From positions 161,292 to 225,291 of the forward strand of contig CAWCFK010000009.1 in NCBI GenBank assembly GCA_963794685.1: DNA of 64,000 nucleotides. Direction: 5' to 3'. The position numbers and the translations under genes were made by a program. This document shows positions 1 through 7,763 of this stretch, piece by piece. Each line of letters opens with the position of its first letter. The first letter of the stretch is position 1. The notes under the pieces are model-generated. The model searched no databases, was not told the DNA's origin, and worked only from the letters and a program-made list of their open reading frames with translations. Source of the stretch: CAVTWH01 sp963794685 (GTDB lineage Bacteria; Actinomycetota; Actinomycetes; Mycobacteriales; Micromonosporaceae).

Positions 1-1120
1 GGCCGTCGGTGGAGAAGCTCGGGTCGGTGCCGGTGGCGATGGTGTTGTTCACGTTCCGGGAGGCGAGCTCCGACGTGCCGGTCGCCCGGTTGACGGCGTA
101 CACCACGTCGTCGTCGGAGTCGTAGCGGAACTCGGTGAAGGCGATCCGGTTGCCGTCCCCGGAGATGGCCACCTCGGTGAGGACGTTGTTGTCGTTGCCC
201 ACGAAGCCGCCGCCGGGAGCCAGGTCGATCCGTTGTGCGGTCGCCGAGCTGGTCAGGTCGTTGACGAACACGGCGGTCACGTAGGTGGCGGAGGCGGGAC
301 TGGCCGGGGTGTCGTGGAACTGGGAGACCCGCACCAGGTACCGGCCGTCCGCCGAGAGCGCCACAGCGGTATCCACCCGGTTGCCCAGTGTCAGCGACCC
401 GAAGGCAATCGAGGCTGGGGCAGCTGGCGTGGACTCGGCGACGCTGGTGATATCGCCGTCGCCGTTGTGGCCCAGGTCCACGATCCGGGCCGCGGTGCTG
501 CGCAGCATGGCCAGCCGGGTGCCGTCGGCGGACAGGTCCGGCCTCCCCCCGCCGGCGCCGAATCCGAACAGGTTGGTGTACTCGCAGTGCTCGCCGAAGC
601 CGGTGCCGGTGGCCGCGCCCCGGTCGCAGACCAGCACGGTACCGCCGGCGCCACCGACCAGGTTGGGGGCGGTGCTGGCGAATGCCACGTACCGCCCGCT
701 GGCCGAGACGGACGAAGAGAAGCTGCTGCCGTTGGATTCGAGGTCGTCGCCGTCGGAGTGCGCCCGGGACAGGTAGGTGGTGGTCTGCGCCACCGTGTCC
801 CGGACGTAGATGTCCTGTTTGCCGGAGGGCGAGCTGCCCGGCGGGCTGACCGGGGCGAACGCGGCGGCGGTTGTGAAGGTGATGTACCGGCCGTCGGCCG
901 AGATGTCCGGGTCCTCGCTGTACCGGTTGCCGGTGGCGTGGCTGGGCCCGTTGACCACGGAGACCGCCTCGGTGGCGCCGTTGGAGGCCGCCGCCAGCGC
1001 CGGCTGGCGGCTCTCGACCACGGCCAGCAGGGTCAGCACCAGGCCCAGCACGACCACCGGGAACAACCACCGGCTACGGACCAGCTGCGCCCACCAGTGA
1101 CGGGTCGCTACCCTGCGCAC
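1..1120 (-). CDS. secreted TolB/PD40-type beta-propeller protein (C-terminus beyond window)
   Basis: The reading frame runs leftward from a GTG at 1120 and leaves the window, giving 373 visible residues. The GTG is preceded by a strong AGGAGG ribosome binding site about 6 bases upstream. Residues about 18-45 form one hydrophobic segment ending in an Ala-rich stretch (signal peptide or anchor). After it come repeated blocks of the form 'D-(I/L)-S-A-D-G-R-Y-(I/V)' alternating with 'D-I-Y-V-R-D' strands, the hallmark of PD40/WD40-like TolB propeller blades; at least five are visible. Such proteins are exported and bind ligands or partners; no catalytic residues are recognised. It is transcribed divergently from the membrane protein at 1405. 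The family call is good; the exact role is unknown. Confidence 0.8.
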   Translation of the reverse strand, partial: MRRVATRHWWAQLVRSRWLFPVVVLGLVLTLLAVVESRQPALAAASNGATEAVSVVNGPSHATGNRYSEDPDISADGRYITFTTAAAFAPVSPPGSSPSGKQDIYVRDTVAQTTTYLSRAHSDGDDLESNGSSFSSSVSASGRYVAFASTAPNLVGGAGGTVLVCDRGAATGTGFGEHCEYTNLFGFGAGGGRPDLSADGTRLAMLRSTAARIVDLGHNGDGDITSVAESTPAAPASIAFGSLTLGNRVDTAVALSADGRYLVRVSQFHDTPASPASATYVTAVFVNDLTSSATAQRIDLAPGGGFVGNDNNVLTEVAISGDGNRIAFTEFRYDSDDDVVYAVNRATGTSELASRNVNNTIATGTDPSFSTDG

Positions 1121-1404
1121 GAGGCCTCCTCGCCACCACGGTCCTGAGTCTCGGGTCCTGGTCTCGGGTCCTGGTCTCGGCGAGGGATGGAGTCGGGCTC
1201 GATGCGCCGACCCCGCGCGCGATAAAAGGACAGCACGGCACAGTTGGCCGTAGCCGGGACGCTACCGACCCGGCGGCGGCGCGGCAGCCGGTCGGCGGGC
1301 GGCTATCGGGGCGCGAGTGGGTGCCCGATCGGGCAGCCGGGAGCGCCCCGGACACCACCCGGCCGAGTCTGCTGCGCAGCCGCGCCGGACCGGACACTCG
1401 CCGC
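1121..1404. other. divergent intergenic region
   Basis: This gap separates two divergently read genes. A short 13-14 base unit containing 'ctcgggtcctg' is repeated two to three times around 1144-1180. I see no convincing -35/-10 pair and no RNA gene. The gene to the right has no clear ribosome binding site, so a leaderless transcript starting near 1405 is possible. Confidence 0.4.
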
Positions 1405-2685
1405 ATGGGTGTCACCGCGTCGCTGCGCGAAACGCAGCTGCATGTCGTACCGGGCCAGGAAATCAGCGCCCAGGTCAACCTGCTCAACACCGGATCGGTG
1501 GTCGATCAGGTCAATCTGGACGTGGTCGGCGAGGCGTCCGGGTGGTCCACTGTGGACCCGCCGGCACTGAACCTGTACCCCGGGGAGAACGGCGTCGCCC
1601 GGGTCACCTTCCACCCGCCGCGCTCGGCGCAGTCGCCGGCGGGCGTGGTCCCGTTCGGCGTCCGGGCGGTCTCCCGGGAGGATCCGACCGGCTCGATCGT
1701 CGAGGAAGGCTCGATCGAGGTAGCCGCCTTCACCGATCTGTCGGCACGGCTGGACCCCAGCACGTCGCACGGCAGTCGGCAGGGTAGGCACCGGCTCACC
1801 GTAGCCAACGCCGGCAACATCTCCATCGGGACGATGGTGCACTTCGTCGACCCGGAGGACCAGCTCGGTTTCCGGGTCAGCGCGCAGAACCTGGTGACCG
1901 GAGCCGGCTCGGCGAACGTGCTGCGGGTGCGGGTGATCCCGCGCAAGCGGTTCCTGCGCGGCCCGAACCAGACCCACCCGTTCCAGGTGATGGTCGCCCC
2001 GGACGAGGGCGACGCGGTGCTCACCAACGGCGAGATGGTGCAGCGGCCGCTGCTGGCCCGCTGGGTGCTCCCGGTCGGGGCGGCGCTGCTGGCGCTGATC
2101 CTGATCGCCTCGGTGCTGTGGTTCACGCTGTTGAAGCCGGCCATCAAGTCGGCGGCCACCGAAGCGGTGAACACCCAGATGTCGCCGATCTCGGCGGCCG
2201 TCGACCAGGCCAACGAGAACGCCAAGAAGGCCCAGGAGCAGGCGAGTCAGGCGGCCAGCGCGGCCGGCGCCGGCGGCGGGTCGGGCGCCACCCCGTCCCC
2301 GGGCGCCGGTGGCGGCCCCGGCTCGGTGCCGGGCGAGGCGCCGCTGACCGTTCCGGTCGACTACCGGATCCAGACCGACACGGCGCCCCGTACCGACAGC
2401 AACTTCGTGACCTTCACGGCAGCCGGGCAGAACGCCAAGCCGCTGGACATCACCGACATCCAGCTGCAGAACCCGGCCGGTGACGTGGGAATCGTGGAGA
2501 TCCGCCGCAACAACAAGGTGTGGCTGCGGTTCGGGTTGGAGAACTTCCGCGACTACGACGACCACTTCGTGGTGGCCGTGCACTTCAAACAGGGCGAGAC
2601 GGTGACCTTCGCGGTGAACTGCAAGAACCCGGGTGGCAAACGGTGCACCCCGGCCCTGACGTTCTCCGGGCGGACCACCTCCTGA
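1405..2685 (+). CDS. single-pass membrane protein with N-terminal beta-sandwich and C-terminal secreted domain
   Basis: I chose the ATG at 1405 (426 aa) because residues upstream of it are low-complexity and the protein from MGVTASL onward looks structured. Residues 1-215 are beta-rich, with phrases such as 'NTGSVVDQVNLDV' and 'VANAGNISI' typical of NEW3/COG1470-like Ig-fold domains. Residues about 219-243 form one transmembrane helix, followed by an Ala/Gln coiled region, a Gly/Ser/Pro linker (about 270-310) and a beta-rich C-terminal domain with two Cys (CKNPGGKRC). The N-terminal part would be cytoplasmic and the C-terminal part extracellular. Proteins of this layout are common and uncharacterised in actinomycetes. 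A LuxR regulator lies convergently downstream. Function is not known. Confidence 0.75.
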   Translation: MGVTASLRETQLHVVPGQEISAQVNLLNTGSVVDQVNLDVVGEASGWSTVDPPALNLYPGENGVARVTFHPPRSAQSPAGVVPFGVRAVSREDPTGSIVEEGSIEVAAFTDLSARLDPSTSHGSRQGRHRLTVANAGNISIGTMVHFVDPEDQLGFRVSAQNLVTGAGSANVLRVRVIPRKRFLRGPNQTHPFQVMVAPDEGDAVLTNGEMVQRPLLARWVLPVGAALLALILIASVLWFTLLKPAIKSAATEAVNTQMSPISAAVDQANENAKKAQEQASQAASAAGAGGGSGATPSPGAGGGPGSVPGEAPLTVPVDYRIQTDTAPRTDSNFVTFTAAGQNAKPLDITDIQLQNPAGDVGIVEIRRNNKVWLRFGLENFRDYDDHFVVAVHFKQGETVTFAVNCKNPGGKRCTPALTFSGRTTS

Positions 2686-2722
2686 CATGGGAACGCGACG
2701 CGTACGCGCCGCGCCGGGCCGA

Positions 2723-3361
2723 TCAGATCAGGCCCTGGCGCAGCGCGTACGCGACGGCGTGGGTCCGGTTGCGCAGCTGGAACCGGTTCACCACGTCGTG
2801 CAGGATCGTTTTCACCGTGCGCTGCGAGTACGACAGGTGCAGCGCGATCTCGGCGGTGTCCCACCCGTCCGCGACGAGCTTGAGCACCACCACCTCCCGC
2901 TCGCTCAGCCCGGCGACGCTCAGCCCACGCGGGCTGAGCACCTGGCGTTGCAGTCGGGAGACCTGGGTGAGCAGCCGGCCGAGCAGGTCCGGTGGCAGGG
3001 CCGCTTCCCCGCTCGCGGCCGTCCGGATGAGCCGGACAAGCGCCTCCGGGGTGGCCTCTGCCCGCCGGGCCACCGCCCGGATCCCCAACTCCACCGCGAC
3101 CAGCAGGTCACGATCGGCCAGTTCGGTGGTGATCAGGACAAACCGGTTCTGTCCGCTGACCTGGCGGGCGCGCAGCTGCCGGATCAGCTCGTCGTCGAGC
3201 CGGTCGGCGATGGCCAGCACCACGCAGTCGGTACCGGCGTCCTGCTCGGTGACGAGAGTGACCTCGTGACACACCCGCAGGGCAGCGGCCACCCCGGCCT
3301 TGGATATCGGATCAGTCGCAGACAGGAGCACCGGTAGTCGAGTCAATGTCGCCGTTTCCAT
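2723..3361 (-). CDS. LuxR-family response-regulator-like transcription factor
   Basis: The protein has 212 aa. The start at 3361 is supported by a GGAGGG site 5-6 bases upstream; longer starts add only Arg/Pro-rich sequence. The C-terminal 65 residues are a clear LuxR/GerE helix-turn-helix: 'LSEREVVVLKLVADGWDTAE', then 'IALHLSYSQRTVKTILHDVV'. The N-terminal 130 residues resemble a receiver fold, but the usual acidic pair after strand 1 is replaced by 'SATDPI' and the phospho-acceptor strand reads 'CVVLAIADRLD', so phosphorylation is doubtful. No kinase gene adjoins it. It probably acts as an orphan DNA-binding regulator of neighbouring envelope genes. A perfect 13-base inverted repeat lies 180-260 bases upstream. 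Confidence 0.85.
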   Translation of the reverse strand: METATLTRLPVLLSATDPISKAGVAAALRVCHEVTLVTEQDAGTDCVVLAIADRLDDELIRQLRARQVSGQNRFVLITTELADRDLLVAVELGIRAVARRAEATPEALVRLIRTAASGEAALPPDLLGRLLTQVSRLQRQVLSPRGLSVAGLSEREVVVLKLVADGWDTAEIALHLSYSQRTVKTILHDVVNRFQLRNRTHAVAYALRQGLI

Positions 3362-3827
3362 GAGACCCTCCCTCGTGGATCTCGGCGGCCGGGCCCCCCT
3401 CACGCTGCCCGGCCGCCGTCCCGTGGCGGACCCGGCGGTCACGTGGGCACGGACACAGCGGACGTGCTGTGCCCGGCTCGTAGCCGGTGGGTGTTTGCTC
3501 GACGGCAGCGGCCTCCGTCGATCGCCACGGCCATTTTGTGTGACGGTTCAGAAACCGCATTGCAATCAGTCAGATTGTGGTCACCCAAAGATGTCGATCT
3601 CATAAATCTGAACCGTCACCGGGCGACAGCCGTACCCACCTGCACAGTCAGTTGCCTGCTGATCTACTGCTGTCAATCGGACCGGCCACCAGCGCAAATC
3701 CGACCATGAGCGGTGATCGATGCAACCGGTCGGGCGCGGGCCTCCCGGGCGGGGTCAGATCGGTTAGGGTCTAACCGCCATCGCCGGTACGGGGCCGCGA
3801 GCGGCGACCGGGCAGTGAGGGACGGCG
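3362..3827. promoter_or_regulatory. divergent regulatory region with two inverted repeats
   Basis: This 466-base gap between divergent genes has an AT-richer centre (about 3525-3710). It contains a perfect 13-base inverted repeat (GTGACGGTTCAGA at 3540-3552 and its complement at 3607-3619, 54 bases apart) and a separate 17-base palindrome at 3761-3777 close to the transglycosylase start. No coding sequence with convincing composition is present. The sites are candidate operators for the adjacent LuxR protein or another regulator. Confidence 0.5.
3761..3777. promoter_or_regulatory. palindromic operator-like site before transglycosylase gene
   Basis: CGGTTAG-GGT-CTAACCG has perfect 7-base arms and a 3-base centre. 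It lies 50 bases upstream of the transglycosylase start, so it would sit in or next to the promoter. The binding protein is not identified. Confidence 0.45.
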
Positions 3828-4715
3828 ATGACACTGACGCGCGGACAACTGACGGCGATATTCGCGGCTGCCGGGGTGACTGTGGTCCTCGCGGCCGGTG
3901 CCTTGGTCTACCTGAACCGCCCTACCCCGGTCAGCAACTCCACCCCGCTGACTGCGCCGCACAGCGAGCTCACCGCGCCGGCCACCGCGACCGGCAGCCC
4001 CACCGACTCGCCGGCGCCGACCGGGCCCCCGACCGGCTCGCCGACCGCGAGCCGCAAACCGAGCAGCAAACCCAACACGGTGAAGCCCAAGCCGAAGCCG
4101 TCGCTGAGCCCGAAGCCGGCCACCGGCCCCACTCCCCCGGCGGTGCCGCCCGGCTCCCCGGCGGGCAGCCCCACGCCCGGCGCCGACTGCCCGTACCTGA
4201 CTGCCCCGAAGGCGCCGCTGGCCCAGGTCAACAGCGCGCTGCTGGCCTCGGCGGGCAAGGCGTACTGGGGCAACGGGATCACCCTGCGGGCCGAGTTGAT
4301 GCAGGCGGTCGCCTGGGAGGAGAGCGGCTGGCAGTCGACGATCATGGCGTGCGACGGCGGTACCGGCGCCATGCAGGTGATGCCGGCCACCGCCGACTGG
4401 ATGAACGAGCAGTGCGACACCAACTACAGCCTGACCTCGCTCACCGGCAACGTCGCGATCGGTGCGGAGTACCTGGAGTGGCTGGTGCGCTACTTCGGCA
4501 ACCGGTACTGGAACGGCAACTACTCACTCAAGGGCGACCCGGACAAGTTGGTCCTGCTGGACGTGGTGATCGCCGCGTACCAGCAGGGTTTCGGCGTGAT
4601 CGACAAGGCGCTGACCAACGGCGCCGACATGCCGAACTGGTGGTACATCGGCGCGGTGGAGTCGCTGATGACCAGCAAGCCGTGGGTCGCCGCGCTGGCC
4701 GCCGAGGGCGGTTGA
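3828..4715 (+). CDS. membrane-anchored lytic transglycosylase (SLT domain)
   Basis: The protein has 295 aa, with ATG at 3828 preceded by GAGGG. Residues 8-28 are a signal anchor. Residues about 35-118 are a Pro/Ser/Thr/Lys-rich linker that would cross or lie in the cell wall. Residues about 120-290 form a goose-lysozyme/SLT-like fold: 'QAVAWEESGW' supplies the catalytic Glu (about E165), and 'GTGAMQVMPATADW' and 'AAYQQGFG' are the following SLT signatures. The predicted activity is cleavage of the MurNAc-GlcNAc bond of peptidoglycan with 1,6-anhydro product formation, outside the membrane. A 17-base palindrome sits just upstream. A shared hairpin separates it from the convergent LacI-type gene. 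Confidence 0.9.
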   Translation: MTLTRGQLTAIFAAAGVTVVLAAGALVYLNRPTPVSNSTPLTAPHSELTAPATATGSPTDSPAPTGPPTGSPTASRKPSSKPNTVKPKPKPSLSPKPATGPTPPAVPPGSPAGSPTPGADCPYLTAPKAPLAQVNSALLASAGKAYWGNGITLRAELMQAVAWEESGWQSTIMACDGGTGAMQVMPATADWMNEQCDTNYSLTSLTGNVAIGAEYLEWLVRYFGNRYWNGNYSLKGDPDKLVLLDVVIAAYQQGFGVIDKALTNGADMPNWWYIGAVESLMTSKPWVAALAAEGG

Positions 4716-4730
4716 TCCAGGCAGCGGCCC

Positions 4731-4755
4731 ACTGACCGCAGCCGGACCGGTCAGT
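4731..4755. terminator. bidirectional hairpin between convergent genes
   Basis: ACTGACCG (4731-4738) pairs perfectly with CGGTCAGT (4748-4755) around a 9-base loop. The flanking CCC and GGG can extend the stem. It lies between the stops of the transglycosylase and the LacI-type gene and overlaps the latter's stop codon. Confidence 0.55.
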
Positions 4756-5791
4756 CGGTGGGCGGCGGCGGGCTGCCGCAGGAGGTCCGGACCACCAGCC
4801 TGGTCGGCAGGATCCGGGGCTGCGGGGCGACCGGCTCGGCGCCGTCATCGGCGATGATGCTCAGCAGCGCGTCCACCGCGCTGGTGCACAACTCGCGTGG
4901 CGCCTGCGCCACCGTGGTCAGCGCCGGGCGGACCAGCGCAGCCATCTCGATGTCGTCGAAGCCGACCACGGCCACGTCCTGCGGCACGCTCAGGCCGGCG
5001 TCGGCGATCGCGTGCATCGCGCCGATGGCCATCTCGTCACCGGCCGCGAAGATGGCGTCCGGCGGCTCAGCCAGCCGCAGCAGCCGGCGCGCGGCGTCGT
5101 AGCCGCTGTCCAGGAAGAAGTCGCCGTGCTCGACGTACTCGGTGCGGTAGGGCAGGCCGAGCCGGGCACAGGCGTAGCGGTAACCGGACAGCCGCTGCGC
5201 CGCCGGCATCATCCCGGCCGGGCCGGTCACGATGGCGATCCGCCGCCGGCCCAGCGCGTGCAGGTGGGTGACGGCCGACGCGGCCCCGGCCCGGTTGTCG
5301 GAAGACACATAGGTGGTACGCGGTCCGCGCAGTGCCAGGTCGACGGCGACGCAGGGCAGCGGGGCCTGGACGACAGCGGTGATCGCCGGGTGGTGTTCGT
5401 CGACGCCCATCAGCACGATGCCGTCCAGGCTGTGCTGGCGGGCGGCGCGCAGGTAGAAGTCGACGTCGGCGTCGGACTCTGCGGTGGCCAGCAGCATCAG
5501 ATGGTGGCCGGTGTCGCTGAGCGGTCGTTTCAGGGCGACCAGCAGGTCCTGCAGGAAGGGGTGCCGGTGGCCGCTCTGCTCGTAGCCGGTGTCCCAGATC
5601 AGGCCGATGGTGTCGGAGCGTTTGCGGACCAGGGTGCGGGCGGGCTGGCTGGGCGAGTACCCGAGTTGGGTGGCGAGTTCCAGGATGCGGGCCCGGGTGG
5701 CCGGGCTGACCTCGGCCCGGTCATTCAGCGCCCGTGACACGGTCGCGGCCGAGACGCCGCTGAGCCGGGCGAGTTCCCGGATGTCCACCAT
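4751..5791 (-). CDS. LacI-family transcriptional repressor
   Basis: The protein has 346 aa. The ATG at 5791 begins directly with the DNA-binding domain, and GGAG lies 5 bases upstream. Residues 1-55 are a LacI headpiece: 'DIRELARLSGVSAATVSRAL' is the helix-turn-helix, followed by the hinge helix 'PSQPARTLVRKRS'. Residues 60-345 are the periplasmic-binding-protein-like effector domain, with the family phrases 'GIVLMGVD', 'DNRAGAASAVTHL' and 'VVGFDDIEMA'. It probably represses a sugar-related target. The perfect palindrome CCGGAAACGTTTCCGG at 6070-6085 in the divergent region is the best candidate site. Confidence 0.93.
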   Translation of the reverse strand: MVDIRELARLSGVSAATVSRALNDRAEVSPATRARILELATQLGYSPSQPARTLVRKRSDTIGLIWDTGYEQSGHRHPFLQDLLVALKRPLSDTGHHLMLLATAESDADVDFYLRAARQHSLDGIVLMGVDEHHPAITAVVQAPLPCVAVDLALRGPRTTYVSSDNRAGAASAVTHLHALGRRRIAIVTGPAGMMPAAQRLSGYRYACARLGLPYRTEYVEHGDFFLDSGYDAARRLLRLAEPPDAIFAAGDEMAIGAMHAIADAGLSVPQDVAVVGFDDIEMAALVRPALTTVAQAPRELCTSAVDALLSIIADDGAEPVAPQPRILPTRLVVRTSCGSPPPPTD

Positions 5792-6069
5792 CTGCTCCGC
5801 CCGACTCCCCCACCCGAGGTGACGACTCGACGCTGCGGGCCGGCGACGCGGCCGTTGACGTTGCGGGCCGGCGATACCGGACGCGGCCCGAGAGCGAGTG
5901 TAGGCGGTCCCGGGCACACCTCGCGATGCCCGCCGTAAACGTATCCGTGCGTACGGTCTGATCGCCGGTTGCCTCACGCAACGCTCCGCGGGCTGGAACT
6001 CGCGAGTCTTGACAGCAGGAACCGGGCTGCCATACTTCCACGCAACGCCCGCGCACTCGCCCGACATCG

Positions 6070-6085
6070 CCGGAAACGTTTCCGG
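6070..6085. promoter_or_regulatory. LacI-type operator palindrome
   Basis: CCGGAAACGTTTCCGG is a perfect 16-base palindrome with the central CG and AAACGTTT core typical of LacI/GalR-family operators. It lies 55 bases upstream of the stress-like gene at 6140 and about 280 bases upstream of the divergent LacI-type gene. A related half-site (GGAAACG) occurs at 6124-6130. Confidence 0.65.
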
Positions 6086-6139
6086 AACCGGCGCCGCCGG
6101 CCCTGTCCGGGACCGGGATCGATCGGAAACGAGGTCACG

Positions 6140-6490
6140 ATGCCCCACCCCGATGGCCCGGTCCTGCTCGGCATCGACCTGCGCGCGGACGAACCGGCCG
6201 CACCAGCGGAACTCGACCGGGCCGCCCGCACCGCCGCCGAGCACGGCGTCGACCTGCGCCTGGTCTGCGGCCTCGCCACGCTGCCGCCCTGGTCGGTGGC
6301 GGCAGCGCTGCTGGACGCCCTGGTCGCCCGGGTCGCCGCCGACCACCCCGGACTCGCCGTCACCACCGCGCTCTACCCGGGTACCACCGATCGGGCGCTC
6401 GACACGGCCACCGCCACCGCCAGCCTCGTCGTCTGCGCCGCTGTCGCCGCCGACCGGACACCCCCACTGGCCGGTAGCCGACGCGCCTGA
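6140..6490 (+). CDS. small universal-stress-protein-like protein
   Basis: The protein has 116 aa, with ATG at 6140 and GAGG 6 bases upstream. It begins 'PDGPVLLGIDLRADEPAAPA', as USP domains begin with a beta strand and Asp, and continues with alternating Ala-rich helices and strands ('DLRLVCGLATLP', 'SLVVCAAVAAD'). It is shorter than a full USP domain (about 140 aa) and lacks a clear G-x2-G-x9-G(S/T) ATP-binding motif, so it may be a divergent or truncated member. A LacI-type palindrome sits in its promoter region. The family assignment is tentative. Confidence 0.55.
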   Translation: MPHPDGPVLLGIDLRADEPAAPAELDRAARTAAEHGVDLRLVCGLATLPPWSVAAALLDALVARVAADHPGLAVTTALYPGTTDRALDTATATASLVVCAAVAADRTPPLAGSRRA

Positions 6491-6698
6491 CCGCCACCGC
6501 CCGCAATCGCCCTCTGGGCGCACCACCACTGCTGCCACCGCCCGCGACCACCGCCGGGCGCGCCGCCACTGCTTCCACCTGCTGAGCGAGCCGCCACCGC
6601 TTCCACCACCGCGTCTGCCACCAGATCGGTGGTCGGGATTGCAGTCGCCGCCGGACGGATCACTACCGCCTGCGGAGACCGCCGAAGCACGGACGCGT

Positions 6699-7727
6699 TT
6701 ACCGTGCGTACGTTGGTCCAAGCTTTGCGGTGCTCTGTCGTTCGACGAGCTTGACGGTGAAGCGTTGCCGGTGGCCGGACGGGATGTTGCCGGCGACGAG
6801 CAGCCGGGTCGCGGCCGCGGCCATCTCCTCGACGGGTAGCCGCATCGTGGTGAGGGGTGGGTTCGCGCAGATCGCGGCCACGCTGTCGTCGAAGCCGACG
6901 ATGCTGACGTCGTCCGGGACGCGTCGGCCGGTCGCGGTGATGGCCTGGACTGCCCCGGCGGCCATCAGGTCACAGGCGACGAACATCGCGTCCAGCTCGG
7001 GGTCGTGGGCGAGCAGACGCTGGGCTGCCCGGTATCCGCCGAGCCGCAGGAAGTCGCCGTCCGCGCCGATGTCGGGTCGGCCGAGCGCGGTCATGGCCCG
7101 GCGGTAGCCGGCCTTGCGGTCGATTGCGCACGGGTTGTCGGCCGGTCCGTGGATGGCGACGATCCGGCGTCGGCCGAGCGCGTGCAGGTAGTGGCAGGCG
7201 GTGTAGGCGCCGTCGGTGTTGTCGGCTTCGATGGCCGGTACCTCGGGAGCGGTCGTGACCAGCGATACGGTGCGCCGGCAGCGGCGGTAGAAACGCGACG
7301 CCATGGCCGGGGTGACGGTGGCCAGCAGTGCTCCGGCGGTGGTGTCGGCGGCGATGGCGTCGATCGTTGCCGGCGATGCGTCGCTGGTGACCGCGTGCAG
7401 CCGTAGCTGCACGTCGACGGACTCGAGGACGGACATCATGCCGGCGAGCACCCGGCTGTAGTACGGGTGGATGCCCAGCCAGCCTTCTTCCTGGCCGTCG
7501 GCGATGGCGATCACGTCGATCGCGCGCTGCCGCCCCGAGGCCAGCGCACGGGCCGTCTCGTTCGGCCGGAAGCCGAGGGTGCTCACCGCGTCGTGGACCC
7601 GCGCCCGGGTCGGCGGCGATGCGCCCGGCAGGTCGTTGAGTACCCGGGAGGCGGTCGCGCGGGACACGCCGGCGACTCGCGCCACATCCTCGATGGTCGG
7701 CTTCGCGGTGTACATGTCCGGGTCCAC
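6699..7727 (-). CDS. LacI-family transcriptional repressor of the phosphotransferase/MATE operon (predicted)
   Basis: The protein has 342 aa from GTG 7727; an ATG at 7715 is an equally possible start, and neither has a strong ribosome binding site. Residues 10-30 carry the helix-turn-helix ('TIEDVARVAGVSRATASRVL') and 'ARALASGRQRAIDVI' follows as hinge. The effector domain has the usual 'DNTDGAYTACHYLHALGRRR' and 'IVGFDDSVAA' motifs. The palindrome GAGAGCGCTCTC, a form typical of actinobacterial LacI sites, lies 55 bases upstream of this gene (7782-7793) and recurs just before the adjacent phosphotransferase (10262-10273). This suggests control of that operon plus autoregulation. Confidence 0.92.
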   Translation of the reverse strand: MDPDMYTAKPTIEDVARVAGVSRATASRVLNDLPGASPPTRARVHDAVSTLGFRPNETARALASGRQRAIDVIAIADGQEEGWLGIHPYYSRVLAGMMSVLESVDVQLRLHAVTSDASPATIDAIAADTTAGALLATVTPAMASRFYRRCRRTVSLVTTAPEVPAIEADNTDGAYTACHYLHALGRRRIVAIHGPADNPCAIDRKAGYRRAMTALGRPDIGADGDFLRLGGYRAAQRLLAHDPELDAMFVACDLMAAGAVQAITATGRRVPDDVSIVGFDDSVAAICANPPLTTMRLPVEEMAAAATRLLVAGNIPSGHRQRFTVKLVERQSTAKLGPTYAR

Positions 7728-7763
7728 ACTTCGTCGCGGGCCGCGCTGCTGGGTTGCGCGGGT

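Noticed and set aside
233..1147. Long plus-strand reading frames in the first kilobase
   Set aside because: The minus strand encodes a coherent signal peptide plus propeller repeats; the plus-strand translations are Gly/Val/Arg-rich shadows.
5934..6710. Similar GTAAACG(T/C)(A/G)TCCGTGC words at about 5934 and, inverted, about 6690-6708
   Set aside because: About 15 of 18 positions agree, but the second copy lies at the 3' end of a gene and the match is too weak to claim an operator.
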